DNA of 64,000 bases from Pseudomonas sp. LP_7_YM (GCF_004364435.1 NZ_SOCT01000015.1:23015-87014), one strand, 5' to 3'. Counted from the first letter of the stretch, positions 8,512-17,113 are shown. Made by a program: numbers and translations. The notes: generated from the sequence alone by a model not told the origin.

Positions 8512-8729
8512 CCTCGATCACCTCGTTAACCCGCTGCGACGCGCATTATGCGCACAAACGGAAGGTATTCTCATCCGTGACTGATTCTTCTTCGTTCGCA
8601 GACAAAAACGCTTCGTCATCAGCCACACGCCAACGCTAATAGCCGTCGGGCTTGCCGGCGGCAGGGATGTTGCGGACACCACTGTCGACACGCTGCGCTC
8701 GTACAAAGAGCCCTGCTTGCTTCATACAC

Positions 8730-8763
8730 AAAAAGCCCCACTCACCAATGGCGAGTAGGGCTT
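8730..8763 (-). terminator. Terminator of piuA
   Basis: The arms AAGCCCCACTC (8733-8743) and GAGTAGGGCTT (8753-8763) pair over 10 of 11 positions. On the minus strand they are followed by five T (8730-8734). It lies 17 bases beyond the piuA stop. Transcription into piuB would need readthrough or a promoter within 8512-8729, where I see no clear one. Confidence 0.75.
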
Positions 8764-8779
8764 GCCGGTTCCGCCTTTG

Positions 8780-11056
8780 TTAGAAGTGGAAGCTGGTGGT
8801 CAGCAGGGCCGTACGACCGGCTGCCTGGGTCGCGAAGTGCGCGGCATACGCTTTGTCGTAATAGGTCTTGTCGGTCAGATTCTGCACGTTCAATTGCAGG
8901 TCGATGTTCTTGGTCAGCTTGTACGCCGCCATCGCGTCGTAACGGGTGTAGGACGGTACATACACGGCGTTGCCGGTGTCGCCCCAGACGTCATCGACAT
9001 AGAACGCGCCGCCGCCGATGGTCAGCTTCGGCAAGACTTGATAGGTGGTCCACAGGCTGGCGCTGTGTTTAGGCGTGTTCGGCATCTCGTTGCCGTCCTG
9101 TGAGGCAGCCCCTGCGCTGACCGCGCCGTTACGTCCAACCAGACCCGATTTGACCAACTCGCTATCGAGGTAGCTGTAACCAGCGAATACCTGCCATTTG
9201 TCGGTGATCTTGCCACTGGCAGACAGTTCGACCCCGTCGACGCGGGACTTACCGGCGTTCTGATAGGTACCGCTGCTGACCAGTACGCGAGTGTTTTCTT
9301 TCTCGGTGCGAAATACCGCAGCGGTCAGCGAAAGGCGCTCGTTGAGCAGATCCCACTTGGTGCCGATTTCGTAGTTCTTGGTGGTTTCCGGCTCCAGCTC
9401 GCTGGTCGCCGTGCCGGCAGTCAGCGGGTTGCCGTCCGAACCTTCTCCTACCAGACCGCCCGGTGGGGTGGCTGAGGTGGCGAACGAGGCATAGATGCTG
9501 CCGTTATCAGCCGGTTTGTAGGTGATGCCCGCCTGCCAGTTCCAGAAATTGTTGTCGCTACTGGCGTGCACGGTTGGCGAATTGGCCGTGACGTCGAAGC
9601 TGTCGTAACGCACGCCGCCGTTGATCAGCCACTGCGGCGTCAATTCCAGGGTGTCGAATGCATAGATCGAGCGCGTGTTGGCGGCTGTCTCTGTTGTCGT
9701 GTAGTTGCGCGCCGTAGTGCCACCGTAAAAATCGTCCGGGTTCGGATTGGCCAGCGAGGTGCAGTTGCCCGAAACGCTGTTGCCGATACCGGTCGGCGAA
9801 CAGTTCTGCAGGCCGCTGGTGCTGTAGGTGTAGCCGCTGACGCGACTCTTCTCGCGGGTCAATTCGATACCGGTCGAATAGTTGTTCTTCAATCCCAGCG
9901 TCTGGAACGAACCGAACAGATCGGTCTGGTTGGTGGTGGTATCGGTATTGGAGACGCGAGTGTTGGCACGGCGCCAGACGGTGCCGTAGCGGTTGACGTT
10001 GCGCTGGCTGTCGTCCGGTTGAGTGAGGATGTAATCCTGGCCCGAGTTGCCGTGGCGGAAAGTATTCTTCAGCGTCATGTCTTCGTTGAAGTCATGCTCG
10101 AAGCTGATGGTGGCGATGTCAGTACGGGTCTTGCGGAAGTCCCGGTCCTTGAGGCCATAGAAGTTGTTGCTGTTGCCGCCATCGTCCGGCTTGTCATGCA
10201 CGTGGGCGGTCGCGGTCGGCGAGGCGTAACCGTACGGAATGCCCGAATCCGGCAGGTCGTCGCTCTGCATGTGGTAATAACTGAGGTTCAAACGGTTTTC
10301 GGTGCCCAGCCCGAAGGTCAGCGACGGCGCGACACCCCAACGGTCATAGTTGATCGCGTCACGACCGGCGACGTTTTGTTCGTGGCTCATCAGGTTCAGA
10401 CGGAATGCGGCGTCGTCGAGGAACTTGCGGTTCACGTCGAGGGTGTAGCGGCGGGTCTGATCGGTGCCATAGGTGAAGCTGCCATCGGTGAAATCGTTGG
10501 CTTTCGGCATTTTGGTGACCAGATTCAAGCTGCCACCGGCCGAGCCACGACCGCCCATGGCCGAGTTCGGCCCCTTGCTGACTTCGATCGATTCGATGTC
10601 GAAGATCTCACGCGTCTGCGCACCGGTATCGCGCACGCCGTCGATGTAAGTGTCGCCCTGAGCATCGAAACCGCGAATGAACGGACGGTCGCCTTGCGGG
10701 TTACCGCCCTCGCCTGCACCGAACGTAATGCCGGGTACGGTACGCAGTGCGTCCTGCAGCGAGACGGCGGCAGTGTCTTTCAATACCTGCTGAGGCACTA
10801 CGGTGATCGAACGAGCAGTATCGATCAGCGGTGCGGTGTACTTGGGCGAAGAACCTTTTTCGGTTTTGTAGTCGGTGGACTGGGCTTCACCGTTGATGCT
10901 GGTCGCGCCCAGCGAAATTGCGCCCGCGTTGGACTTTTCGGACTCTTCGGCGGCGTGGGCCATCTGCGATGCGGACATTGCAGTGACGGCCATGCCAATT
11001 GCCGAAGCGAGAAGCCGAGGCGAACTGACTGACGGATGTAAAGTGAGGCGCGACAT
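8780..11056 (-). CDS. piuA: TonB-dependent siderophore receptor PiuA
   Basis: Outer-membrane gated channel for ferric siderophores, 758 residues. Signal peptide at 1 to about 35 ('...SASQMAHA' then AEES). The plug domain follows ('ITVVPQQVLKDTAAVSLQDA', 'GFDAQGDTYIDGVRDTG') and then a 22-strand barrel ending in Phe (TTSFHF), as required for BAM assembly. The start is fixed by GGAA eight to eleven bases upstream. A Fur-type site lies in the promoter region (11101-11119). PiuA homologues are known entry routes for catechol-type siderophores and siderophore-conjugated beta-lactams; the native substrate here is not readable from sequence. It is divergent from piuC, sharing the regulatory region. 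Confidence 0.9.
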   Translation of the reverse strand: MSRLTLHPSVSSPRLLASAIGMAVTAMSASQMAHAAEESEKSNAGAISLGATSINGEAQSTDYKTEKGSSPKYTAPLIDTARSITVVPQQVLKDTAAVSLQDALRTVPGITFGAGEGGNPQGDRPFIRGFDAQGDTYIDGVRDTGAQTREIFDIESIEVSKGPNSAMGGRGSAGGSLNLVTKMPKANDFTDGSFTYGTDQTRRYTLDVNRKFLDDAAFRLNLMSHEQNVAGRDAINYDRWGVAPSLTFGLGTENRLNLSYYHMQSDDLPDSGIPYGYASPTATAHVHDKPDDGGNSNNFYGLKDRDFRKTRTDIATISFEHDFNEDMTLKNTFRHGNSGQDYILTQPDDSQRNVNRYGTVWRRANTRVSNTDTTTNQTDLFGSFQTLGLKNNYSTGIELTREKSRVSGYTYSTSGLQNCSPTGIGNSVSGNCTSLANPNPDDFYGGTTARNYTTTETAANTRSIYAFDTLELTPQWLINGGVRYDSFDVTANSPTVHASSDNNFWNWQAGITYKPADNGSIYASFATSATPPGGLVGEGSDGNPLTAGTATSELEPETTKNYEIGTKWDLLNERLSLTAAVFRTEKENTRVLVSSGTYQNAGKSRVDGVELSASGKITDKWQVFAGYSYLDSELVKSGLVGRNGAVSAGAASQDGNEMPNTPKHSASLWTTYQVLPKLTIGGGAFYVDDVWGDTGNAVYVPSYTRYDAMAAYKLTKNIDLQLNVQNLTDKTYYDKAYAAHFATQAAGRTALLTTSFHF

Positions 11057-11100
11057 GGTGGTTTCCTTCCCAAGGATCGATGAGGTCGCGGAGTATAGTT

Positions 11101-11119
11101 GAGACTGATTGCTATTCGC
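11101..11119 (-). promoter_or_regulatory. Candidate Fur box, piuA side
   Basis: On the minus strand the site reads GCGAATAGCAATCAGTCTC, matching 11 of 18 scored positions of the three-hexamer Fur consensus (GATAAT GATAAT x ATTATC). It is 45 bases upstream of the piuA start, where repression of an iron-uptake gene is expected. Confidence 0.55.
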
Positions 11120-11198
11120 AGAAAAATTACATTTTTTACAATTTCGCTTTACGGTTTTTCACCGTCATCCGTCTACGTGTGCTCGCGGGTTTTACACA

Positions 11199-11217
11199 GA
11201 CAATAAGAATCACTACC
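11199..11217 (+). promoter_or_regulatory. Candidate Fur box, piuC side
   Basis: GACAATAAGAATCACTACC matches 13 of 18 positions of the hexamer-type Fur consensus. It sits 36 bases upstream of the piuC start. Together with the site at 11101-11119 it gives one box for each divergent transcript. Confidence 0.6.
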
Positions 11218-11252
11218 ATTCGTTTCCTCTTTCGATCCAGAGTGGCACTGCC

Positions 11253-11933
11253 ATGCTTCTACACATCCCCGGTCTGTTTACCCGTGAGGAAGTGCTGCGT
11301 GTGCGCCAGGCCCTGGAGCAGGCCGAATGGGCGGACGGCAAAATCACCGCCGGGCATCAGTCGGCGAAAGCCAAACACAACCTGCAACTGCCCGAAGCTC
11401 ATCCACTGGCCAAGGAAATCGGCGCGGCCATGCTCGAACGCTTGTGGCAGAACCCGCTGTTCATGTCCGCCGCCTTGCCGCACAAAGTGTTTGCGCCGTT
11501 GGTGAACTGCTACACCGGGGGCGGCAGTTTCGACTTTCACATCGACAATTCAGTGCGCCAGGCCAAGGGCAGCATCGAGCGCGTGCGCACCGACCTGTCT
11601 TCAACCCTGTTCTTCAGCGATCCCGACGATTACGACGGCGGCGAACTGGTGATTCAGCACACTTTCGGTACCCGTCAGATCAAACTGCCCGCTGGCGACA
11701 TGCTGCTCTACCCCGCCACCAGCCTGCACAAGGTCAATGCCGTGACTCGGGGGGCCCGCTACGCATCATTCTTCTGGACCCAAAGCCTGGTGCGCGACGA
11801 CGGGCATCGCACCCTGCTGTTCGAAATGGACAGCGCGATCCAGCAACTGAGCCGTGACGTGCCGGATCATCCTTCACTGATTCAACTCACTGGCACTTAC
11901 CATAACCTGCTGCGCCAATGGGTCGAGGTGTAG
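11253..11933 (+). CDS. piuC: PKHD-type Fe(II)/2-oxoglutarate hydroxylase PiuC
   Basis: 226 residues, the usual length for PiuC/YbiX proteins. The ATG at 11253 gives the family N-terminus (MLLHIPGLFTREEV); the longer upstream reading crosses the Fur site and is rejected. It has a double-stranded beta-helix fold with the iron triad H96-x-D98 ('FDFHIDNS') and H159 ('SLHKV'), and a 2-oxoglutarate-binding Arg at 169. Its substrate is unknown; genetic links to PiuA in P. aeruginosa suggest modification of, or release of iron from, an imported siderophore. It is divergent from piuA and followed after 3 bases by the Sel1-repeat gene, so the two are co-transcribed. Confidence 0.88.
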   Translation: MLLHIPGLFTREEVLRVRQALEQAEWADGKITAGHQSAKAKHNLQLPEAHPLAKEIGAAMLERLWQNPLFMSAALPHKVFAPLVNCYTGGGSFDFHIDNSVRQAKGSIERVRTDLSSTLFFSDPDDYDGGELVIQHTFGTRQIKLPAGDMLLYPATSLHKVNAVTRGARYASFFWTQSLVRDDGHRTLLFEMDSAIQQLSRDVPDHPSLIQLTGTYHNLLRQWVEV

Positions 11934-11936
11934 GTT

Positions 11937-12740
11937 ATGAGCTGGAATCTGCGGCGTCAGGAAGTGCTCGATGACGATCAACTGCGTGCCATGCTGCAGG
12001 ACAATCCCGCCAATGCTGCGAAAGCCATCCTCATTGCCGCCCAGGCCAACATGCTCGACGCCCAGGCCCTGCTCGGGCAGATCCTGCTGGACGGCACGGG
12101 CATCGAACAGGACGCGGCGCTGGCCCTGGTCTGGTTTCAGATCGCCGCCCGTAACGGCCACGCAATGGCCAACAACATGGCCGGACGTTGCCATGAACAT
12201 GGCTGGGGCTGTGAGCCCGACACCGCCAAAGCCGCCGAGTATTATCGCCTGGCCGCCGAGAGCGGGCTTGATTGGGGTTTCTACAATTATGGCAACCTGC
12301 TGGCCACCGGGCGCGGCGTCAACAAGGATCAAGCCCGGGCCCGGGCCTGCTACCGAAAGGCCGCGCAAATGGGTCACGCCAAGTCGATGAACCTGCTCGG
12401 GCGTTATCTGGAAGAAGGCCTGTGTTGCCAGCAGGATTTGCCGGCGGCCCATGACTGGTATCGGCGCTCGGCTGAAGGCGGGGACTTCCGTGGGCAGTTC
12501 AGCCATGCCGCAGTGTTGGCAGATGCAGGCAGGATCGGCGATGCAGTGTCCTGGTTACGGACTGCGTTGAGCATCGGCAATCTCAGCTTTCTGCGCGTCA
12601 GCCGCAAAACCTTGCTGACCTCCCGCCACGCCGACATCCGTGCGCTGGCACTGGACTACCATCGACGAGCAGCCCAAGTGGGTGACCGAGACGATAATGA
12701 CGCTCTGAGCATCTTGCTCGCTGAAACCAGTGAAATATAG
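11937..12740 (+). CDS. Sel1-repeat (TPR-like) protein of the piu locus
   Basis: 267 residues made of four to five Sel1-like repeats, seen as recurring 'A..WF..AA..GH..A....G' units: LALVWFQIAARNGHA, AAEYYRLAAESGLDWG, ARACYRKAAQMGHAKS, AHDWYRRSAEGGDFRG. No signal peptide or membrane helix, so a cytoplasmic scaffold or regulatory protein. The start ATG is 3 bases after the piuC stop. As I recall, a similar protein follows piuC in P. aeruginosa (PA4516), so iron-linked expression is likely; its exact role is not known. Confidence 0.85.
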   Translation: MSWNLRRQEVLDDDQLRAMLQDNPANAAKAILIAAQANMLDAQALLGQILLDGTGIEQDAALALVWFQIAARNGHAMANNMAGRCHEHGWGCEPDTAKAAEYYRLAAESGLDWGFYNYGNLLATGRGVNKDQARARACYRKAAQMGHAKSMNLLGRYLEEGLCCQQDLPAAHDWYRRSAEGGDFRGQFSHAAVLADAGRIGDAVSWLRTALSIGNLSFLRVSRKTLLTSRHADIRALALDYHRRAAQVGDRDDNDALSILLAETSEI

Positions 12741-12813
12741 ACAAACTTTCACAGCCAACTTATTCGCATAAACGCCGATGAAAACTCCTACGCATCGCGT
12801 GCCCTAGTTGCTT

Positions 12814-12842
12814 TTGATTATCCAAACAAACTCGCCTACTCT
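12814..12842 (+). promoter_or_regulatory. Candidate sigma-70 promoter of the toxin cassette
   Basis: TTGATT and TACTCT are separated by 17 bases, about 60 bases upstream of the first toxin gene. The -35 box is fair and the -10 box weak. No terminator is visible between the Sel1 gene and this site, so readthrough from piuC is also possible. Confidence 0.3.
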
Positions 12843-12862
12843 TCACTTCAGAAACAGCACAA

Positions 12863-12879
12863 CAGAGGAATCTCCTCTG
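12863..12879 (+). other. Perfect 7-bp hairpin with AGAGGA in the toxin-gene leader
   Basis: CAGAGGA-ATC-TCCTCTG forms a short perfect hairpin. A second GGA (AACGGA, 12895-12900) lies directly before the start codon. Paired ANGGA motifs, one in a hairpin and one at the ribosome-binding site, are typical targets of RsmA/CsrA proteins, so Gac/Rsm control of the toxin is possible. Confidence 0.3.
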
Positions 12880-12903
12880 CATCTACCATTCATTAACGGA
12901 CTA

Positions 12904-14052
12904 ATGAATATGAGAAACGCAGCTATACAAGATGCGCCCGATCTAACTGACAATTTCCTTGCAGCTGAAAAGATCCCCCTCCAGATTTTCTCCGCATCGG
13001 CGGGGACGGCCCCGGACGTATTACGGGAGCCTGGTTTAATACTTACAAAAGAACAGTTGATCAATCTCAAACGTTATGAAGTAAGTGGCCTTGCGCTTCC
13101 AGTCACCATCAAGGATGTCGTCGCGTATCTGGGTTATGAAACGGGAGCAGGGCCAAATCTTGAGGCCACGGACTTCCAAAAGAGCTTCACTATCATTCGC
13201 AACCATGCATTGCGCTGGGACCCGATTCGCACCCAGCTGTTGAATATCAGCAGTGAGTTAAGTGTATTCGGCGGCCAGATGCTGACCTATCAGGACAGCA
13301 TAAAAGAAATCTACGACGACCTGCGCAGACAGCCCCCGGGTGCCGTCAGCGAAGCCGACCACGCCGATTTTCTGGATAACATCCGCGATATTGCGGATTT
13401 GGTCGAGCAGCGCAGTCACGCTACAAACCGTCTAAAGGACGAGCTGGACAGCTTTGCGCAAGACCTGGCCACCCAAGTCTTGCCGACCGTGCAGATCAAG
13501 CTGGCAAGCATCAAAAACAACAATCTACCGGCCGATATTCAACGCCTGAACACGGATATAAATGACCGCGCAACCCGGATTGAAGAAAAGCAAAGCGAAT
13601 ACAAGAAGCTGGTCGGCACTGCTGTTGCCACAGGTATTTTACTTCTTGGTCTGGGCATTTACTTTGGCGTCGAGGCAGAAAAAGTCCGCAAGGAACTCAA
13701 TGCGCTGCGTCAAGCTCAGGAAAAAAGTGTTCGTGAGCTGGAACTTAAAAACACGATTCAAGGCTCGCTACAGCGTGTACGCAGACACTTGCAGGATATG
13801 GAACTTATCGTGCTGGATGCCGACATCGCCACCAAGAACCTGACGACGGTATGGAACGCTCTGCATACCTATGTCGGGGAGTCAGTACGACAGGCCGAGA
13901 AAATCAATGATTCGCTTTCCCTGCGTCGACTGATGAACGGATTCAATCTGGTCGCTGCCCCTTGGAAAACAATCCAGCGCGATTCGGGAAAGTTGCTTGA
14001 GGTGTTCAAACAAGCCGATGACGAATACAGAGCAGAATATGGACATCAATAA
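12904..14052 (+). CDS. Alpha-xenorhabdolysin-type binary toxin subunit A (XaxA/YaxA-like)
   Basis: 382 residues, close to XaxA/YaxA (about 400). Starts at 12904 and 12910 are both possible; the TTG-led extension upstream is rejected. Seen: the N-terminal segment 'ILTKEQLINLKRYEVSGLAL' (about 46-65), long amphipathic coiled helices (100-235), one hydrophobic segment at about 236-257 (GTAVATGILLLGLGIYFGVE) that would form the membrane-inserting hairpin, then another long helix. This is the alpha-pore-forming (ClyA-like) tail architecture. There is no signal peptide, as in Xax/Yax toxins. The family call is from memory of these patterns. The next gene is the matching B subunit, overlapping by 14 bases. 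G+C appears lower than in the flanking iron locus. Confidence 0.75.
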   Translation: MNMRNAAIQDAPDLTDNFLAAEKIPLQIFSASAGTAPDVLREPGLILTKEQLINLKRYEVSGLALPVTIKDVVAYLGYETGAGPNLEATDFQKSFTIIRNHALRWDPIRTQLLNISSELSVFGGQMLTYQDSIKEIYDDLRRQPPGAVSEADHADFLDNIRDIADLVEQRSHATNRLKDELDSFAQDLATQVLPTVQIKLASIKNNNLPADIQRLNTDINDRATRIEEKQSEYKKLVGTAVATGILLLGLGIYFGVEAEKVRKELNALRQAQEKSVRELELKNTIQGSLQRVRRHLQDMELIVLDADIATKNLTTVWNALHTYVGESVRQAEKINDSLSLRRLMNGFNLVAAPWKTIQRDSGKLLEVFKQADDEYRAEYGHQ

Positions 14053-15052
14053 CATGAATAACATTACCTATATCACCGACGGCAACTTGTTCAAACCAGG
14101 CAATATCTCCGCCATGAGACATGCCATCCGTCTGTCCGGAATTGCCAATGCTTCAACGCAGGCGCTGTTCAGCGCCACTCAGTACCTGCCCTCCCTGGTG
14201 GGTAACCAAAACATTGCCGCTCGCAGGCTCGTCGAGCTGGAAACCCGCGTACGAGAGATCGCCACGGTCATGCCCATCTCTCTGGATGTTTCGCTGAGGT
14301 CGTTCGAGCAACTGCAGAAAGAACAGATCAACGCTAACGATGCAGATCTGCAAGAGATTGCTGAAGACCTTGAGAGTGAAATGACCGCGATCCGCAGCAC
14401 GATAAAGCATCAGGCAGAACAACTGAACGCTGCGCTGGCACCGGTCGCGCACGCTCTTGACCGCCTGACAACGAACGGTTACCTCGGTACGTTCGAAAGT
14501 GACAACCAATTTCAACGCAAACAGATCGAAGCGACCCAGGCCCAAATCACGGCATTGCGCGCCAGTCGAGACGAAGTCAGCAGTGCGATCAATCTGATCC
14601 AAAGCCCGGATTTCGCCAGCATCGCCAACGACACACTGTTAACTGCGGAGAACCTGCTGAAGTCCGGGATGGATGCCCCCCAAACCGCCAAGGTCGAGGC
14701 CGCCATCGAAGTCATCCGCAAACTGATCGGCGAAGCCGAAAAAGGCTTCACATTGCTCAACCTGATCGAGCAGCGCGATTCGATGACCAATCGCCTGAGC
14801 ACGTTCACCCGCGATGTAAGGGCTCTCGAAGACCAGACGGCAGCCAACGAGAGGTTCATCGAGTTGATCAAAGGGGTTTATCAGTTCGACGAATGCCGTG
14901 GGCAAGCTGTGGCAGAGGCAACCAACGTGCTTGCCACCCTGGATAACGTGCTCGTTCATGCCGGGCGCCTCGACGTCAAGGAAGGCGCCAAACTGGAGGA
15001 AATCATACAGACGCTGCGTGCATTGGCCCATTACGTCGGCGGCCTTTCCTGA
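14039..15052 (+). CDS. Alpha-xenorhabdolysin-type binary toxin subunit B (XaxB/YaxB-like)
   Basis: 337 residues from the ATG at 14039; the ATG at 14054 (MNNITYITDG) has a slightly better-spaced GGA and is an alternative. The protein is almost wholly helical with heptad-like stretches (for example 95-125 and 155-185) and no signal peptide; no strongly hydrophobic helix stands out, so the membrane contact must come from amphipathic segments. Length and gene order match XaxB/YaxB (about 350), which with subunit A forms oligomeric pores in eukaryotic cell membranes. It overlaps the A gene, indicating translational coupling and matched production. Confidence 0.7.
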   Translation: MDINNMNNITYITDGNLFKPGNISAMRHAIRLSGIANASTQALFSATQYLPSLVGNQNIAARRLVELETRVREIATVMPISLDVSLRSFEQLQKEQINANDADLQEIAEDLESEMTAIRSTIKHQAEQLNAALAPVAHALDRLTTNGYLGTFESDNQFQRKQIEATQAQITALRASRDEVSSAINLIQSPDFASIANDTLLTAENLLKSGMDAPQTAKVEAAIEVIRKLIGEAEKGFTLLNLIEQRDSMTNRLSTFTRDVRALEDQTAANERFIELIKGVYQFDECRGQAVAEATNVLATLDNVLVHAGRLDVKEGAKLEEIIQTLRALAHYVGGLS

Positions 15053-15114
15053 GCAATCTGTTTAGCGAATCCGGGGCTTTGCTCGCAAGGCCCCTTCGGC
15101 AGGGAAGCCACTTA

Positions 15115-15888
15115 ATGACCAATCACTTCATCGACTACAACGACGCGGCATATCTGGATTTCCACATGGGCTATCTGCGGGATCTTCCAAGGCGTATCGA
15201 GGCCTTCAAGATCAAGCTCGGCCTGGTGCCTGCTGCCGACTACGGCAAATACCTGGAAACTGCCCTGAATAGCGTGGTAGCCCAGGCCCTCGACGGCAGC
15301 AAAATGTGGGGTTCCAGCGCTACCCGGTTGCGCTCGCTCCATCTGGAGGCACGCAGCACGCTCACCGAGGCAATCGAGCAAACAAATGCTGTGCCTTCGG
15401 CCGAGGCCCTGAAGCGAGTGATCGTAACGCTTAAACACCACCAAGCGAAATTCAGCCGTCAACGGGCCGAGTGCTTACGCATCATCGAATGCGCTTCGGT
15501 CATTCCCCGATTCATCGACTTCATGAATCTAAGGATTGTGCAATACGCCGCACGTCATGGGCTTCTCGCTGGCAGAGCACGAGGCGAGGCATCAAATACG
15601 TTGCACAGACGCCTTACCCCGGACGAAAACCTGGTATCGGCGACTCGTACAGTGCAGTGGAACTACCGCTGCTACAGCACTGCACTGCTCTCTGCCGGGA
15701 ACATGGCCGCCTATTGCGGACGCCTGTCACTTCTTTTGAGCAACACCGTGCAACCATTGGCAGCCCTGGACGCGATGCAGTCGCCCAGGCGCTACCGACT
15801 GTCTTGCCGGCTGGCCGTCGCATCGGCGCACGAAGCACTGCGCCTCATCGAACGGACGTTTGACCGGATCCTGCGCTTCCGCTTGTAG
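15115..15888 (+). CDS. Unrecognised helical protein, third gene of the toxin cassette
   Basis: 257 residues. The ATG at 15115 is preceded by AGGGA nine bases upstream, which decides it over an earlier in-frame start. I do not recognise the family. Seen: a mostly helical, basic protein (pI clearly high, many Arg, C-terminal 'RTFDRILRFRL'), with no signal peptide and no clear membrane span. It lies 62 bases after subunit B on the same strand and before a shared terminator, so it is the last gene of the cassette. By position it could be a self-protection protein, a chaperone or release factor, or a third toxin component; nothing in the sequence decides between these. Confidence 0.7.
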   Translation: MTNHFIDYNDAAYLDFHMGYLRDLPRRIEAFKIKLGLVPAADYGKYLETALNSVVAQALDGSKMWGSSATRLRSLHLEARSTLTEAIEQTNAVPSAEALKRVIVTLKHHQAKFSRQRAECLRIIECASVIPRFIDFMNLRIVQYAARHGLLAGRARGEASNTLHRRLTPDENLVSATRTVQWNYRCYSTALLSAGNMAAYCGRLSLLLSNTVQPLAALDAMQSPRRYRLSCRLAVASAHEALRLIERTFDRILRFRL

Positions 15889-15900
15889 ACTCAGAAACGA

Positions 15901-15930
15901 AAACGGCATCCAATTGGATGCCGTTTTTTT
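15901..15930. terminator. Bidirectional terminator between the toxin cassette and speC
   Basis: A perfect 11-bp stem (15901-15911 with 15916-15926) closes a 4-base loop (AATT). The plus strand has a seven-T run (15924-15930) and the minus strand reads TTTTCGTTT after the stem. It serves both convergent units. Confidence 0.9.
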
Positions 15931-15949
15931 CAGTTCGCTTAGCCGAAGC

Positions 15950-17113
15950 TTAAACGTAGAACGACTTCAGTGGCGGGAAGCCGTTGAATTCCACCGCACT
16001 GTAGCTGGTGGTGTACGCCCCGGTAGACAGCCAGTACAGGCGGTCACCGATAGCCAGATTCAGTGGCAGACCGTATTTGTAGTTCTCATACATGATGTCC
16101 GCGCTGTCACAGGTCGGGCCAGCGATGACGACTTCTTCCATTTCGCCTTTTTTTTCGGTCCAGATCGGAAACTTGATGGCTTCGTCCATGGTTTCGATCA
16201 GGCCGGAGAACTTGCCTACATCGGTGTACACCCAACGCTCGACGGCGGTACGGGACTTGCGCGCCACCAATACCACTTCGCTAACCAAAATACCGGCGTT
16301 GGCGATCAACGAACGGCCTGGTTCCAAAATGATTTCCGGCAGATCATCGCCGAAGTCTTCCTTGAGGAAGCGAATGATTTCTTCAGCGTAGGTTTCGAGG
16401 CTGTTGGTACGGGTGATGTAGTTGGCCGGGAAGCCGCCACCCATGTTGATCAGTTTGAGCTCGATGCCGTCTTCTTCTTTCAACCGCTCGAAGATCACCT
16501 TCACTTTGGCGATCGCCGCATCCCACACGCTGATATCGCGTTGTTGCGAACCAACGTGGAAGGAAATGCCGTAAGGCACCAGGCCCAGGTCACGAGCCAG
16601 GATCAGCAGATCCATGGCCATATCGGTCTGGCAACCGAATTTGCGTGACAGCGGCCAATCGGCCGTGGTTGAGCCTTCGGTAAGGATACGCACATAGACT
16701 TTGGAGCCCGGCGCGGCCTTGGCGATGTTGCGCAGGTCGGCTTCCGAATCGGTCGCGTACAGACGCACGCCCTTGTCGTAGAAGTAGCGAATGTCCCTGG
16801 ATTTCTTGATGGTGTTGCCGTAACTGATGCGATCCGGGCCAACGCCCTGATTCATCACTTTATCCAGCTCGTAGATAGAGGCGATGTCGAAGTTCGACCC
16901 CTTGTCTTTAAGCAGATCGATAATCTCGACAGCCGGGTTGGCCTTGACCGCGTAATACACCTTAGCGAATTCAAAACCGGCACGCAGGTCGTCATAGGCC
17001 TTGCTGATCATCGCGGTGTCGATGACCACGAACGGGGTTTCTTGCTTGTCGGCGAACGCCTTCATTTTATCGAAGGTGCTTTTCTCGAAATAGTCTTCGA
17101 CCTGGATCGACAT
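15950..17113 (-). CDS. speC: Ornithine/lysine decarboxylase (PLP, alanine-racemase fold)
   Basis: 387 residues, matching Pseudomonas SpeC. It decarboxylates ornithine to putrescine (some members also lysine to cadaverine) in polyamine synthesis. Start at the ATG at 17113, with AGGAG seven bases upstream. Seen: the PLP lysine K57 in 'YYAVKANP', 'SFHVGSQQ', the phosphate-binding 'MGGGFPA', 'EPGRSLIANAG', and the second-subunit active-site Cys in 'GPTCDSAD'. This is the eukaryote-type group IV enzyme, not the inducible E. coli type. A 5' leader of about 200 bases containing a terminator hairpin precedes it, suggesting regulated elongation. In P. aeruginosa speC also follows the piu genes, so the toxin cassette interrupts an otherwise conserved order. 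Confidence 0.92.
   Translation of the reverse strand: MSIQVEDYFEKSTFDKMKAFADKQETPFVVIDTAMISKAYDDLRAGFEFAKVYYAVKANPAVEIIDLLKDKGSNFDIASIYELDKVMNQGVGPDRISYGNTIKKSRDIRYFYDKGVRLYATDSEADLRNIAKAAPGSKVYVRILTEGSTTADWPLSRKFGCQTDMAMDLLILARDLGLVPYGISFHVGSQQRDISVWDAAIAKVKVIFERLKEEDGIELKLINMGGGFPANYITRTNSLETYAEEIIRFLKEDFGDDLPEIILEPGRSLIANAGILVSEVVLVARKSRTAVERWVYTDVGKFSGLIETMDEAIKFPIWTEKKGEMEEVVIAGPTCDSADIMYENYKYGLPLNLAIGDRLYWLSTGAYTTSYSAVEFNGFPPLKSFYV

Noticed and set aside
9566..11032. 488-codon open frame opposite piuA
   Set aside because: It is antisense to a complete TonB receptor, has no ribosome-binding site and an unusual Val/Gly/Arg-rich composition typical of a high-GC shadow frame.
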